NCBI GenBank assembly: GCA_002704915.1 | Contig: PAIP01000036.1 | Location: 55,240-119,239, forward strand | Origin: Parvularcula sp. | GTDB lineage: Bacteria; Pseudomonadota; Alphaproteobacteria; Caulobacterales; Parvularculaceae | Direction: 5' to 3' | DNA length: 64,000 bases | In this document: piece after piece, positions 27,685-38,219 of the stretch | Layout: each line of letters begins with the position of its first letter | How positions within the stretch are numbered: the stretch's first letter is position 1 | The notes under the pieces: generated by a model | Databases searched by the model: none | What the model was told of the DNA's origin: nothing | What the model saw: the letters and a program-made list of their open reading frames with translations, nothing else | Translations under genes and position numbers: made by a program

Positions 27685-27993
27685 ATGGATATCGGGCTGG
27701 GACATTATCTCTCCGTTGCGGCGATCCTCTTCGCCATCGGCATGGCCGGCATCTTCCTCAACCGGAAGAACGTCATCGTCATCCTGATGTCGATCGAGCT
27801 GATGCTGCTCGCTGTAAACATCAATCTTGTGGCCTTCTCGCAGTTTCTCGGCGATCTCGTGGGCCAGGTTTTCGCCTTCATGGTGCTGACCGTTGCGGCG
27901 GCCGAGGCGGCGGTGGGGCTCGCCATTCTCGTGGCCTTCTTCCGCAATCGCGGCGACATCGCCGTCGATGACGCCAGCTTGATGAAGAATTAG
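27685..27993 (+). CDS. nuoK: NADH-quinone oxidoreductase subunit K
   Basis: 102 residues, three helices, Mrp-antiporter-like small subunit. Signatures are [20 protein letters not shown] with the conserved Glu, and a second helix Glu in [13 protein letters not shown]. It starts 13 bases after nuoJ and ends 15 bases before nuoL. Confidence 0.96.
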   Translation: MDIGLGHYLSVAAILFAIGMAGIFLNRKNVIVILMSIELMLLAVNINLVAFSQFLGDLVGQVFAFMVLTVAAAEAAVGLAILVAFFRNRGDIAVDDASLMKN

Positions 27994-28008
27994 AGGCGCT
28001 AAAGTTTC

Positions 28009-30192
28009 ATGGAACCCTTTGTCGTCTTACTGCCGCTCTTCGGCGCCATGCTCTCCATGCCGGTGGGCCGCGCTTTCGGCTATCGCGCGTCTGAGCTCTT
28101 AACGACGGGCTTGCTTCTGATCGCGGCGATCATGTCGTGGTTCCTGTTTTTCGACGTGGCGCTCGGCGGCAATGCCCGCACCATCACGCTGTTCGAATGG
28201 ATCGGCTCCGGCGATTTCCGCGCGAACTGGTCGGTGCGCCTCGACTCCCTGTCGGCGGTGATGCTGATCGTCGTGAACTCGGTGTCCTTCCTCGTTCACA
28301 CCTATTCAATGGGCTATATGAAGGACTATGGCGAGCAGTCGCGGTTCTTCGCCTATCTCTCGCTTTTCACCTTTGCGATGCTGACGCTGGTGACGGCGGA
28401 TAACTTCCTGCAGCTTTTCTTCGGCTGGGAGGGCGTCGGTCTCGCCTCCTATCTCTTGATCGGCTTCTGGTTCAAAAAGAAGTCGGCCAATGACGCGGCG
28501 ATCAAGGCCTTCGTCGTGAACCGGGTGGGGGATTTCGGTTTCGCCCTCGGCATCATGGCCGTCTTTTATGTCTTCGGCACGATCCAGTTCGATGAAGTGT
28601 TCCAGGCGGTGGCGTCGAACGCCGTCGTGACGCCGTGGAACGCCGCAGAAGGCGGGCCCATTCAGGAGCTGAGCATTCGTTTCCTCTCCTGGGACTTCCA
28701 TGCGCTCACCGTTATCGCCGTGCTGTTATTCATCGGCGCCATGGGCAAGTCGGCGCAGTTCCTGCTCCACACCTGGCTGCCCGACGCCATGGAAGGCCCG
28801 ACGCCGGTCTCCGCGCTGATTCACGCCGCGACCATGGTCACCGCCGGCGTCTTCCTCGTCTGCCGCTGTTCCGTGCTTTATGAATATGCGCCGAACGCCG
28901 CCGCCATGGTGACCCTCGTCGGCGCGGTGACGGCGTTCTTCGCGGCGACGGTCGGCCTTCTGCAGGACGACATCAAAAAGATTGTCGCCTATTCCACCTG
29001 TTCCCAGCTCGGCTACATGTTCTTCGCGGCGGGCGTCGGCGCCTATGGCGCGGCCATGTTCCACCTTTTCACGCACGCTTTCTTCAAGGCGCTTTTGTTC
29101 CTCGGTTCGGGCGCCGTCATCATCGGCATGCATCACGAGCAGGACATCAAAAAGATGGGCGGCGTCAAAGAGCTGATGCCCTTCACCCATATCCTCATGG
29201 TCATCGGCACCATCGCCATCACCGGCGTCGGCATTCCGGGCTTTACGCTGTTTGGCGCGCCGCTCGGCACGGCGGGCTTTGTCTCGAAAGACATGATTAT
29301 CGAAAGCGCGTTTTTCGCCGGCGAGGCGGGCAAGGCCTTCGGCTATTTCGCCTTTACGCTCGGATTGCTCGCCGCGGTGATGACCGCGTTTTATTCCTGG
29401 CGCCTGATCTTCCTCACCTTCTGGGGTCCCTCGCGCGCGCCGGAACATATCCGCAAGCATCCTCATGCCGTGCCGGACACCATGATGGCGCCGCTGATCC
29501 CGCTTGCGCTTGGCGCGCTCGCCGCCGGCATGGCGTTTTACGGCCAGTTCGTCGGCGACAAGTCCGATGCGTTCTGGAACGGCGCGCTTTATTCCAAATC
29601 GGAGCAGCACGGCGAAACCGCTGACCATCTGAATGCGGAGCAACTGGCGGAAATGCGCGACGAGGATGTCCTCCACACCTTCGAGGACGAACATGCCGAC
29701 GTGATCGCGCGCGAAGCCGCCGAACAGCATGGCGAAGCGGACGATCACGGCGCGGCGGAAGACGGCCATGGCGGCGAGGGCGGCCATCACGACATTCCGC
29801 TCTGGGTGCTCTGGGCGCCGTTCTTCGCGATGCTCACCGGATCTTTCGCGGCGGGCTGGCATTATCTGAGGGGCGATCCGCTAAAACCGGGCTGGCTGCG
29901 CCCGGGCGGCATGATCTACGCCTTCCTGAAGAACAAGTGGTATTTCGACGAGATCTACGACTTCCTTTTCGTCAAACCGGCGCTCGCCATCGGCCGCTTT
30001 CTCTGGAAGGACGGCGACGGCAAGACCATTGACGGCGTCGGGCCGGACGGCATTGCGACGGCGGTCGCCGCCGGCGCGCGCCGCATCGTTAAAATGCAGA
30101 GCGGCTATGTTTATCACTACGCCTTCGCGATGCTTGTGGGGATTGCGCTTCTTGTGACCTTTATTCTCATCCGGGCAGGGGGCGGCCAGTAA
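28009..30192 (+). CDS. nuoL: NADH-quinone oxidoreductase subunit L
   Basis: Antiporter-like proton-pumping subunit. 727 residues, about 100 longer than E. coli NuoL. Antiporter signatures: [39 protein letters not shown] with the key Lys/His region, and [19 protein letters not shown]. The extra length is mostly an insertion at about residues 530-595, rich in Glu, Asp and His (nine His in 63 residues, for example [12 protein letters not shown]), before the last helices. The lateral helix region follows. The stop shares one base with the nuoM start. Confidence 0.96.
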   Translation: MEPFVVLLPLFGAMLSMPVGRAFGYRASELLTTGLLLIAAIMSWFLFFDVALGGNARTITLFEWIGSGDFRANWSVRLDSLSAVMLIVVNSVSFLVHTYSMGYMKDYGEQSRFFAYLSLFTFAMLTLVTADNFLQLFFGWEGVGLASYLLIGFWFKKKSANDAAIKAFVVNRVGDFGFALGIMAVFYVFGTIQFDEVFQAVASNAVVTPWNAAEGGPIQELSIRFLSWDFHALTVIAVLLFIGAMGKSAQFLLHTWLPDAMEGPTPVSALIHAATMVTAGVFLVCRCSVLYEYAPNAAAMVTLVGAVTAFFAATVGLLQDDIKKIVAYSTCSQLGYMFFAAGVGAYGAAMFHLFTHAFFKALLFLGSGAVIIGMHHEQDIKKMGGVKELMPFTHILMVIGTIAITGVGIPGFTLFGAPLGTAGFVSKDMIIESAFFAGEAGKAFGYFAFTLGLLAAVMTAFYSWRLIFLTFWGPSRAPEHIRKHPHAVPDTMMAPLIPLALGALAAGMAFYGQFVGDKSDAFWNGALYSKSEQHGETADHLNAEQLAEMRDEDVLHTFEDEHADVIAREAAEQHGEADDHGAAEDGHGGEGGHHDIPLWVLWAPFFAMLTGSFAAGWHYLRGDPLKPGWLRPGGMIYAFLKNKWYFDEIYDFLFVKPALAIGRFLWKDGDGKTIDGVGPDGIATAVAAGARRIVKMQSGYVYHYAFAMLVGIALLVTFILIRAGGGQ

Positions 30193-31772
30193 TGACGGAA
30201 AGTTTCGCGAACCAGTCATGGCTCAGCTTCATCACCTTCGCGCCGCTGGTGGGCGCGCTGTTCATCGCCGCCGCGCGCATGGTCGCACGCAAGAACGATG
30301 ACGGCTCGATCAACGCCGAGGACCTGCCCACGGTCGAACGCAATTCGAAAATCATTGCGCTTGTCTTCACGACCTTCACCTTTCTTTTGTCGCTCGGCGC
30401 CTATGCGCTCTACGATCCGTCTGTCGCGGGTTATCAATTGGTGGAGCAATTCCCCTGGCTCGGCGGCGGCATCAGCTACAAGATGGGCGTCGACGGGATT
30501 TCGATCCTGTTCGTTCTTTTGACGACCTTCTTCATGCCGATCTGCATTCTGGCGTCTTGGAATTCCATCAAGTCGCGCGTCGGCGATTACATGATCGCGT
30601 TTCTCGTTCTGGAAACGCTGATGATCGGCGTTTTCTGCGCGCTTGATCTCTTCCTGTTCTATTTCTTCTTCGAGGGCAGCCTCATTCCGATGTTCCTAAT
30701 TATCGGCGTCTGGGGCTCGAAAGGAACCAAGGAATTCGCCGGCGTTGTGATGCCGAGCCGCATCTATGCATCGCTCAAATTCTTCCTCTACACGCTGCTT
30801 GGCTCGCTCCTGATGCTGATCGCCATGGCGTGGATGTATGCGCAGGCCGGAACGACCGACATCCCCGCGCTGCAGAATTACGACTTCCCGGCGGGCGCGC
30901 AGACATGGTTGTGGATTGCGTTCTTCGCCTCCTTCGCGGTGAAGATGCCCATGTGGCCGGTGCATACCTGGCTGCCCGACGCCCACGTTCAGGCGCCGAC
31001 GGCGGGCTCTGTCGTGCTGGCGGCGATCCTTTTGAAGATGGGCGGCTACGGCTTCCTGCGGTTCTCGCTCCCCATGTTCCCGCTGGCGAGCGCCGATTTC
31101 GCGCCTTTTGTCTTCGCGCTGTCGGTGATTGCGATCATCTACACCTCGCTCGTGGCGCTGGCGCAGGAGGACATTAAAAAGCTCATCGCCTATTCCTCCG
31201 TCGCCCATATGGGCTTCGTCACCATGGGCATTTTCACCGGCACGGAGCAGGGGATCGACGGCGCCTTGTTCCAGATGCTCTCCCACGGCTTCATCTCCGG
31301 CGCGCTCTTCCTGTGCGTGGGCGTCGTCTATGACCGCATGCATACGCGCGAAATCGCAGCCTATGGCGGGCTTGTCCATCGCATGCCGCTTTATGCGTTC
31401 CTGTTCCTCTTCTTCACCATGGGCAATGTGGGCCTGCCGGGCACGTCCGGGTTCGTGGGCGAGATTCTCACCATGACCGGCGCGTTCAAGCTGAATAGCT
31501 GGATCGCCTTTTTCGCGGCCTTCGGCGTCATCCTTTCCGCGGCTTATGCGCTGCGGCTCTATCGCGCGGTGATGTATGGCAAGCTCGAGAAAGAAGCGCT
31601 GATGACGATCACCGATGTGAACACGCGCGAACTGGCGACGCTCGGCGTCCTGATGGCGTTCGCCCTGTTCCTCGGGTTCAATCCCGGACCGGCGCTCAAT
31701 GTCTTCAGCCCGGCGGTGGATTTGCTGATTGAGAATTACAATACGGCGCTCATGGCGGGCGGAGTAAACTGA
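30192..31772 (+). CDS. nuoM: NADH-quinone oxidoreductase subunit M
   Basis: Second antiporter-like subunit, 526 residues, about 14 helices. Seen: [38 protein letters not shown] with the conserved Glu, [20 protein letters not shown], and [18 protein letters not shown]. Its ATG overlaps the nuoL TAA, and its TGA overlaps the nuoN ATG, so the three genes are translationally coupled. Confidence 0.97.
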   Translation: MTESFANQSWLSFITFAPLVGALFIAAARMVARKNDDGSINAEDLPTVERNSKIIALVFTTFTFLLSLGAYALYDPSVAGYQLVEQFPWLGGGISYKMGVDGISILFVLLTTFFMPICILASWNSIKSRVGDYMIAFLVLETLMIGVFCALDLFLFYFFFEGSLIPMFLIIGVWGSKGTKEFAGVVMPSRIYASLKFFLYTLLGSLLMLIAMAWMYAQAGTTDIPALQNYDFPAGAQTWLWIAFFASFAVKMPMWPVHTWLPDAHVQAPTAGSVVLAAILLKMGGYGFLRFSLPMFPLASADFAPFVFALSVIAIIYTSLVALAQEDIKKLIAYSSVAHMGFVTMGIFTGTEQGIDGALFQMLSHGFISGALFLCVGVVYDRMHTREIAAYGGLVHRMPLYAFLFLFFTMGNVGLPGTSGFVGEILTMTGAFKLNSWIAFFAAFGVILSAAYALRLYRAVMYGKLEKEALMTITDVNTRELATLGVLMAFALFLGFNPGPALNVFSPAVDLLIENYNTALMAGGVN

Positions 31773-33217
31773 TGGGCCTTTTTGAAACCCTTTCCTTTGC
31801 GCGGCCGGAGCTCGCTCTGGCGATCGGCGCCATGGCGCTCTTGATCACCGGCGTTTTTCTCGGCGACAAGGCCGCCCCGAAGATTTCGATCGCCGCTGTG
31901 GCGCTGCTGGCGATCGCCGGCGTCCTCGTCTTTGTGAGCCCCGGCGGCGGCGCAACCGCCTCGCTGTTCGACGGCGCATTCCGCATCGACGCCTTTTCGG
32001 CTTTCTGCAAGATTTTGATTTACGCCGCAGCGGGTTTCGCGATCCTGATGTCGGACCGGTATCTCGCCGGCGAAAAGCTCGGACGCTTTGAATATCCGGT
32101 GCTCATCGTCCTCGCCGCACTCGGCATGTCGATGATGGTGTCGGCGAGCGATCTCATCTCTCTTTACATGGGCCTCGAAACCCAGAGTCTCGCGCTTTAC
32201 ATTCTCGCCGCGTTCAATCGCGACAGCCGCCGCTCGACCGAAGCCGGCCTTAAATATTTTGTGCTCGGCGCCTTGTCGTCGTGCCTTCTGCTTTATGGCG
32301 CGTCGCTGGTCTATGGCTTCACCGGCTCCACGGTGTTCACGGAAATCGCGAAAGCCGCATCTTTAAGCGGCGACAATGCCGGTCTTGTGATCGGCCTCGT
32401 CTTCATGATTTCCGGCCTCGCCTTCAAAGTCTCGGCCGCGCCGTTCCACATGTGGACGCCCGATGTTTATGAAGGCTCTCCGACGCCGGTGACGGCGTTT
32501 TTCGCCGCGGCGCCGAAGCTTGCGGCCATGGCGCTCTTCACGCGCGTTTTGATGTCGTCTTTCCCGGGGGTCCTCGACGACTGGCAGCCGGTGATCGCGT
32601 TGATCGCGCTCGCCTCCATGCTGGTGGGCGCCTTCTCCGCGATCGCGCAGACCAATATCAAACGCCTGATGGCCTATTCCTCCATCGGCCATATGGGCTA
32701 CGCCCTGATCGGTCTTGCGTCCGGATCGTCTGCTGGCGTGTCATCGGTGCTGATCTATATGGCCATCTATATCGTCATGACGGTCGGAACCTTCGCCGTC
32801 ATCCTGATGATGCGCCGGCGCGGCGGCATGACGGAGAACATTTCCGATCTGGCTGGCCTGTCGCGCACCAATATGCCCATGGCGCTGATCCTCACTGTGC
32901 TCCTGTTCTCGCTTGCCGGCGTGCCGCCGACGGCCGGTTTCTTCGGCAAGTGGTATGTGTTCCTTGCCGCCGTTGACGCAGGCCTGATCTGGCTGGCCGT
33001 GGCAGGCGTCCTCGCGAGCGCCGTCTCCGCATTTTATTATCTGCGCGTCGTCTGGTTCATGTGGTTCGACGATCCGGCGCCGGCTTTTGAGCGCGATCAC
33101 GGGCCCGCGCTCGGTTTTGCGGCCTGGGGCTCAGCCCTCCTGATGTTTCCGGTGCTGACGGTCGCCATGGGCTATCTGCGGCAGGTTGCGGAAACGGCGG
33201 CGGCGTCGCTTTTCTAG
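31772..33217 (+). CDS. nuoN: NADH-quinone oxidoreductase subunit N
   Basis: Third antiporter-like subunit, 481 residues. Signatures: SLYMGLETQSLALYILAAF with the conserved Glu, FKVSAAPFHMWTPDVYEGSP with the pump Lys/His, and TNIKRLMAYSSIGHMGYAL. It is the last nuo gene; birA follows after three bases. Confidence 0.97.
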   Translation: MGLFETLSFARPELALAIGAMALLITGVFLGDKAAPKISIAAVALLAIAGVLVFVSPGGGATASLFDGAFRIDAFSAFCKILIYAAAGFAILMSDRYLAGEKLGRFEYPVLIVLAALGMSMMVSASDLISLYMGLETQSLALYILAAFNRDSRRSTEAGLKYFVLGALSSCLLLYGASLVYGFTGSTVFTEIAKAASLSGDNAGLVIGLVFMISGLAFKVSAAPFHMWTPDVYEGSPTPVTAFFAAAPKLAAMALFTRVLMSSFPGVLDDWQPVIALIALASMLVGAFSAIAQTNIKRLMAYSSIGHMGYALIGLASGSSAGVSSVLIYMAIYIVMTVGTFAVILMMRRRGGMTENISDLAGLSRTNMPMALILTVLLFSLAGVPPTAGFFGKWYVFLAAVDAGLIWLAVAGVLASAVSAFYYLRVVWFMWFDDPAPAFERDHGPALGFAAWGSALLMFPVLTVAMGYLRQVAETAAASLF

Positions 33218-33220
33218 GGC

Positions 33221-33958
33221 GTGAAAAAGCTTCCTTCAGGAACCCCCGTTGAAATCTTCGATACGCTCGATTCAACGAGCGCCGAGGCGCGGCGGCGTTC
33301 GGACTCCGGTGAAACCGGACCTTTGTGGATTCTGGCGCTGAGACAGACCGCCGGCTATGGCCGCCGCGGCCGCGGCTGGGAGCAGGACACGGGCGATTTC
33401 GCCGGAACGCTGCTGTTTACGCCTGACGCGCCGGCGGAGCGCTGGGGCCAGCTTTCTTTCGTCGTCGCGCTGGCGCTGGCGGGCGCGCTCGATGAAGCGA
33501 TCGGCGAAGAGAGGATTTCGCTCAAATGGCCGAATGACGTTTTGATTGAGGGCGGCAAATGCGCCGGCATTCTGCTTGAAAGCCTCGGGGCCCGGCTTTC
33601 CATCGGAATCGGCGTCAATATGGTGACGGCGCCGCAAGGCCTTTCTTACAAAACCGCGCGGCTCGTCGACTATGTGTCGCCGCCGCCGGGGCCCGGCGCC
33701 TTCGCCGCTTCGCTCGATACGCATTTCCAGCGATTTTATCAGCAATGGAAAACCGCCGGCTTCGCCCCGATCCGGGACGCCTGGCTTGCCCGGGCGCGTG
33801 GGCTTGGAAGCAACATTACGGTGCGCCTTCCCAACAGGGAGCTTGCGGGCGTTTTCGAGGGGATCGATGAAAGCGGCGCCCTGATATTGCGCTCGCGCGA
33901 CGGAACGCAGACAATTGCCGCAGGCGATGTCTTCTTTTCGCCGCAACGCGAGGAATAA
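33221..33958 (+). CDS. birA: Biotin--[acetyl-CoA-carboxylase] ligase
   Basis: Cytosolic enzyme that attaches biotin to the biotin carboxyl carrier protein. 245 residues without the N-terminal HTH of E. coli BirA, so it is a class I enzyme and not a repressor. ATP/biotin loop: GYGRRGRGWEQDTGDF; catalytic core: LKWPNDVLIEGGKCAGILLE. A GTG start at 33221 lies three bases after nuoN. The order nuoN-birA-coaX-rnj is common in alphaproteobacteria. Confidence 0.95.
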   Translation: MKKLPSGTPVEIFDTLDSTSAEARRRSDSGETGPLWILALRQTAGYGRRGRGWEQDTGDFAGTLLFTPDAPAERWGQLSFVVALALAGALDEAIGEERISLKWPNDVLIEGGKCAGILLESLGARLSIGIGVNMVTAPQGLSYKTARLVDYVSPPPGPGAFAASLDTHFQRFYQQWKTAGFAPIRDAWLARARGLGSNITVRLPNRELAGVFEGIDESGALILRSRDGTQTIAAGDVFFSPQREE

Positions 33959-33961
33959 TCC

Positions 33962-34732
33962 ATGCTGCTCGCCATCGATGTCGGCAATACGAACTCGGTC
34001 ATCGCGCTTTACGACAAGGAGAGGCCCGCTGCGCAATGGCGCGCCTCCACCTCGACGACGCGCACCGCCGATGAATATGCGGTCTGGCTGTCACAGCTTA
34101 TGGGCTTTGCCGGCTACAAGCTGGAAGATGTTTCCGAATGCATCATTTCCACCGTGGTGCCGCAGTCGCTCTTTCATCTGCGCAATCTGTCGCGGCGTTA
34201 TTTCAATACCGAGCCTTTCGTCATCGGTCATGACAATATTCCGGGCGTCGAGGTGCGGATCGCGAAACCGTCCGAAGCCGGCGCCGACAGGCTGGTGAAC
34301 GCCGTCGGGGCGTTCACCGCCCATGGCGGCCCGCTTGTCGTTGTCGATTCAGGCACGGCGACCAATTTCGATATTGTCGGCGCCGACGGGGCCTTCGAAG
34401 GCGGCGTCATCGCGCCGGGCATCAATCTTTCCATGCAGGCTCTGCACGAAGCGGCGGCGCGCCTGCCGCGCATCGCCATTGAAAAGCCGCCAAAGATCAT
34501 CGGCACCGACACCGTGGGCGCCATGCAGACCGGGGTTTTCTGGGGCTATATCTCTCTCATTGAGGGGCTGCTCGCCCGCATCAAGGATGAATATGCGGCC
34601 CCCATGAAAGTCGTGGCGACCGGCGGCATCGCCTCGCTCTTCGAGGGGCAGACCGACGCCATCGACATCTTCGATCACGATCTCACCATTCGCGGTCTGT
34701 TTGAAATCAGCAAACGCTTGAAGGCGAAATAA
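33962..34732 (+). CDS. coaX: Type III pantothenate kinase
   Basis: First step of coenzyme A synthesis, phosphorylating pantothenate. 256 residues of the ASKHA fold: [16 protein letters not shown] is phosphate loop 1, [11 protein letters not shown] and the [11 protein letters not shown] stretch are the loop 2 site, and [10 protein letters not shown] is late. Its TAA overlaps the rnj ATG. Confidence 0.96.
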   Translation: MLLAIDVGNTNSVIALYDKERPAAQWRASTSTTRTADEYAVWLSQLMGFAGYKLEDVSECIISTVVPQSLFHLRNLSRRYFNTEPFVIGHDNIPGVEVRIAKPSEAGADRLVNAVGAFTAHGGPLVVVDSGTATNFDIVGADGAFEGGVIAPGINLSMQALHEAAARLPRIAIEKPPKIIGTDTVGAMQTGVFWGYISLIEGLLARIKDEYAAPMKVVATGGIASLFEGQTDAIDIFDHDLTIRGLFEISKRLKAK

Positions 34733-36396
34733 TGTCCCGCAAGGAGCTAGTCTTTCTGCCGCTCGGCGGTTCCGGCGAGATCGGCATGAACATGAACCTT
34801 TACGGTGTCGGCAGCGCCGCCAACCGGCAATGGATCATGATCGACTGCGGCGTCATGTTCGGCGATCTGACGACGCCCGGCGTCGATCTCATCTGTCCGG
34901 ACCCGACTTATATTCTCGAAGAAAAAGAAGCGCTGCACGGGCTCTTGCTCACCCATGGCCATGAAGATCATATCGGCGCCGTGGCGCTGTTGGCGCCGAA
35001 GCTCGGCTGTCCGATTTACGCAACGCCGTTCACCGCAGCGCTCGTCGCCCGCAAGCTCGAAGAGTATGGCGAAACCGATGTGGAGCTGAACATCATCGAC
35101 ATGAATGCGCGCTTTCAGCTTGGGCCCTTCGATATTGAATATGTAACGCTCACCCATTCGATCCCGGAGCCGAGCGGCGTGATCTTGCGCACGGAGCTGG
35201 GAACAGTGCTCCATACCGGCGATTGGAAGATCGATTCCTCGCCCTCGCTGGGCCCGCTGACGGACAGCGGCACCATTAAAAAGCTCGGCGATGACGGGCT
35301 TCTCGCCATGGTGTGCGATTCAACGAATGTACTGTCGTCCGGCGAGTCCGGTTCGGAAACGGCGGTCAAGAAATCGCTGACCAAGCTTATTGCGAAACAG
35401 GAAGGCCGGGTCGCCGTCACCACCTTCGCGTCCAATGTCAGCCGCGTGGTCTCCATCTGCGAGGCCGCCGCCGCCGCGGATCGCAGCGTGTGCCTCCTCG
35501 GCCGCTCCATGCTGCGCATTGTCGATGCGGCGGAGGAAGTGGGCATCTTGCCCAAGGGGCTGAGTTTTGTGGATCCGAAGGACGCCGGCCATCTCCCGCG
35601 CCAGCATGTCCTCTATCTTTGCACGGGCAGCCAGGGCGAACCGCGCGCGGCGCTATCGCGCATCGCCCGCAATGATCACCGCGATCTCATTTTGTCGGAA
35701 GGCGATACGGTGATCTTCTCGTCGAAGATCATTCCCGGCAATGACCGCGAGATCTACAATCTGCAGAACGATCTTGTGGAGCTGGGCGTCAAGGTGATCA
35801 CCGAAAAAGACGAGTTCGTGCATGTCTCCGGCCATCCCTGCCGTGAGGAGCTCAGGGCCATGTATGGCTGGGCGCGCCCGCGCATTGCGATCCCTGTTCA
35901 TGGCGAAGCGCGGCATCTTGAAGAACATGCGGAATTCGCGCTGGAACTTGGCGCCGAAAAATCCTTCGCGCCCCGCAATGGCGACCTCATCCGCATTGCG
36001 CCGGACGGGCCGGAACGGATCGATGAAGTCCCGGCGGGCCGCATCTATCTTGACGGCGATGTTCTGTTGCCGGACGGCGCGCCGCCTTTGCGCGAGCGGC
36101 GCAAGCTTTCCTATGCAGGCGCCTTGATGGTCTCCCTTGTGCTCGACAAGAAGGGGGAACTCGCGGACGAAGTGATCGTGGAAGGCATCGGCATTGTCGA
36201 TGACGAAGAAGAGGGGGCCGATAATGTGGGGCTCGCTGACGATATTGAAGACGCAGTTTTAGACCTGCCGAAAACCAAACGCAGCGATGATGAAGCGGTG
36301 ATGCTAGCCGCCAAGCGCGCGGCGCGCGCTTATTTTGACGATGTCTGGGGCAAGCGGCCGGTCATCATCACCCATGTTCACCGGACGGCGTCATGA
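34732..36396 (+). CDS. rnj: Ribonuclease J
   Basis: Metallo-beta-lactamase/beta-CASP RNase, 554 residues, with 5'-3' exo- and endonuclease activity in RNA processing. The zinc motif is LLTHGHEDHIGAVALL, further His/Asp ligands lie in VLHTGDWKID, and the beta-CASP region includes SRVVSICEAAAAADR and VSGHPCREELRAMYGW. It is coupled to coaX and overlaps the DUF1467 gene by four bases. Confidence 0.95.
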   Translation: MSRKELVFLPLGGSGEIGMNMNLYGVGSAANRQWIMIDCGVMFGDLTTPGVDLICPDPTYILEEKEALHGLLLTHGHEDHIGAVALLAPKLGCPIYATPFTAALVARKLEEYGETDVELNIIDMNARFQLGPFDIEYVTLTHSIPEPSGVILRTELGTVLHTGDWKIDSSPSLGPLTDSGTIKKLGDDGLLAMVCDSTNVLSSGESGSETAVKKSLTKLIAKQEGRVAVTTFASNVSRVVSICEAAAAADRSVCLLGRSMLRIVDAAEEVGILPKGLSFVDPKDAGHLPRQHVLYLCTGSQGEPRAALSRIARNDHRDLILSEGDTVIFSSKIIPGNDREIYNLQNDLVELGVKVITEKDEFVHVSGHPCREELRAMYGWARPRIAIPVHGEARHLEEHAEFALELGAEKSFAPRNGDLIRIAPDGPERIDEVPAGRIYLDGDVLLPDGAPPLRERRKLSYAGALMVSLVLDKKGELADEVIVEGIGIVDDEEEGADNVGLADDIEDAVLDLPKTKRSDDEAVMLAAKRAARAYFDDVWGKRPVIITHVHRTAS

Positions 36397-36638
36397 ACCC
36401 GGCAGGCGCAGTCGTCATCTACATCGTCTGGTGGTGGGTGATCTTCCTTGCCGTTCTGCCCATGAATGTGGAGGGGCGCTGGGAAAAGCCCGATGACGGC
36501 GTCGAAGGCGCCGATCCCGGCGCGCCGGCCGATCCGCGGCTGAAGCAAAAAGCCTGGCTTGCGACCAGGATCGCCTTTGCGTTCTGGCTCGTCACGGCGG
36601 CGATCATCCTCAGCGGCGTCTTTAATTTTCTGGATTAA
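36393..36638 (+). CDS. DUF1467 membrane protein
   Basis: 81 residues with two hydrophobic helices (5-22 and 58-80) around a hydrophilic, Pro/Asp-rich loop. The opening IVWWWVIFLAVLPMNVEG is the hallmark of DUF1467, found behind rnj in many alphaproteobacteria. ATGA overlap with rnj. Function unknown. Confidence 0.88.
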   Translation: MNPAGAVVIYIVWWWVIFLAVLPMNVEGRWEKPDDGVEGADPGAPADPRLKQKAWLATRIAFAFWLVTAAIILSGVFNFLD

Positions 36639-36751
36639 GGTCGCAATAAAAGAGCCTTTTGAAGCTCTTGCCTTCATTCGAGGGCTAGAATAGCAACAGG
36701 AAAGGTAAGTTCTTTCACCTCACATTGGTCCGTTAGCCGCGAGGGGCAGCC

Positions 36752-38218
36752 ATGAGCGAAACCGCGCCCGTTGAAGAAGAAGCGCGCCCCGAAGAGCCGG
36801 GCGAGGGCGACGGCGACGGTCAGTTCGCGGAAGACCAGACCCTGTCGCCGGAATTCGTGCGCGCGGTCGCCGATGCGATCGAGGCCGAGGATGCGGAAGC
36901 CTTTGAGGGGCTGACGCGCGAACTTCATCCCGCCGACATCGCCGACCTTATTGGCCTGTTGCATGAGGAAGACCGCGAAGCGCTGATCGCGCTTTTGGGC
37001 GGTTCGCTGCCGTCTGAAGTTCTGGCCGAACTCGATGGCGACCTCCTCGAAGACATTATCGAAGCGATGTCGCCGCAAAAGGTCGCGGAAGCGGTCGCCG
37101 AACTCGACACCGATGACGCCGCCTTTGTTCTTGAAGATCTCGACGCAGAAAAACAGGCGGAGATCCTTTCCTACGCGCCGCTGGAAGACCGGCTGGCGCT
37201 GCGCGCCGCGCTCGACTTCGAGGAGGAAAGCGCCGGGCGCCTCATGCAGCGGGAGTTTTTCGCCTCTCCCGCCTTCTGGACCGTGGGACAAATTATCGAC
37301 CGACTGCGCGGCACGGAAGAACTGCCCGACCGGTTTTACGAAGTCTTCGTGGTCGACCCGGCCTTCAAGCCCGTGGGCTCAGTGCCGTTGTCGACCCTCC
37401 TGAAATCGCCGCGCGACACGGTGATCGAAACCATCATGACCAGCCGCGACATGCGCACCGTGCCGGTGACCATGGACCAGGAAGAGGTCGCCTATCTGTT
37501 CGAGCAATATAATCTCATCTCCGCGCCCGTGATTGATGAGGCCGACCGCCTGATCGGCATGATCACTGTCGACGACGTCGTCGAGATGGTGCGCGAGGAA
37601 ACCCAGGAAGACATGCTCGCCCTCGGCGGCGTCGAATCCGACACCGGCCTTAACGACACGGTGTTCGAGACGGTGCGTTCGCGTTTTTCCTGGCTGGCTG
37701 TCAATCTGGCGACGGCGATTCTCGCGTCGCTCGTGATTGCGATGTTCGACGCGGCGATCGGTCAGATCGTGGCGCTTGCGGTGCTGATGCCCATTGTCGC
37801 CTCAATGGGGGGGAATGCGGGCACGCAGACGCTGACGGTAGTCGTGCGATCGCTCGCCACGAAAGACCTCACCGCGTCTAACGCCGCGCGCGTGGTCCTG
37901 CGCGAAGCGCTGGTGGGTTTTCTAAACGGCGTTCTTTTCGCCGTGATCATGGGCGGGCTTGCGGGCGTCTGGTATTTCGCCAGCGGCTGGGGCGGCGAGA
38001 CCGAGGCGACGCGTCTTGGCATGGTGGTCGGCGTCGCGATGATCGTGAATCTTTTATGCGCGGGACTTGCCGGCATCCTCGTGCCCATCGGCTTGCAGCG
38101 CGCGGGCGCAGATCCTGCGGTCTCTTCGGCGGTCTTCGTCACCACGGTGACGGACATTGTCGGCTTTTTCGTTTTTCTCGGCCTCGCCGCTGCGGTGCTT
38201 ATTCCGGCCGCCGGCTGA
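36752..38218 (+). CDS. mgtE: Magnesium transporter MgtE
   Basis: 488 residues. A strongly acidic N-terminus leads into the MgtE N domain (ELHPADIADLIGLLHEED and onward), then two CBS domains (about 165-290, with LISAPVIDEADRLIGMITVD). Five membrane helices follow, with AVLMPIVASMGGNAGTQTL carrying the pore Gly/Asn motif. The N and CBS domains gate the channel by cytosolic Mg. Leader 36639-36751 has only a weak AAGAGC/GCTCTT hairpin (36650-36669); I see no classical magnesium riboswitch. Confidence 0.95.
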   Translation: MSETAPVEEEARPEEPGEGDGDGQFAEDQTLSPEFVRAVADAIEAEDAEAFEGLTRELHPADIADLIGLLHEEDREALIALLGGSLPSEVLAELDGDLLEDIIEAMSPQKVAEAVAELDTDDAAFVLEDLDAEKQAEILSYAPLEDRLALRAALDFEEESAGRLMQREFFASPAFWTVGQIIDRLRGTEELPDRFYEVFVVDPAFKPVGSVPLSTLLKSPRDTVIETIMTSRDMRTVPVTMDQEEVAYLFEQYNLISAPVIDEADRLIGMITVDDVVEMVREETQEDMLALGGVESDTGLNDTVFETVRSRFSWLAVNLATAILASLVIAMFDAAIGQIVALAVLMPIVASMGGNAGTQTLTVVVRSLATKDLTASNAARVVLREALVGFLNGVLFAVIMGGLAGVWYFASGWGGETEATRLGMVVGVAMIVNLLCAGLAGILVPIGLQRAGADPAVSSAVFVTTVTDIVGFFVFLGLAAAVLIPAAG

Positions 38219-38219
38219 T

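Noticed and set aside
6554..33217. New defence or secretion system hidden among the nuo interlopers
   Set aside because: Interlopers share no operon logic, and none shows nuclease, ATPase or effector motifs.
36639..36751. Magnesium riboswitch ahead of mgtE
   Set aside because: Only a six-base hairpin is visible; the leader lacks M-box-like helices.
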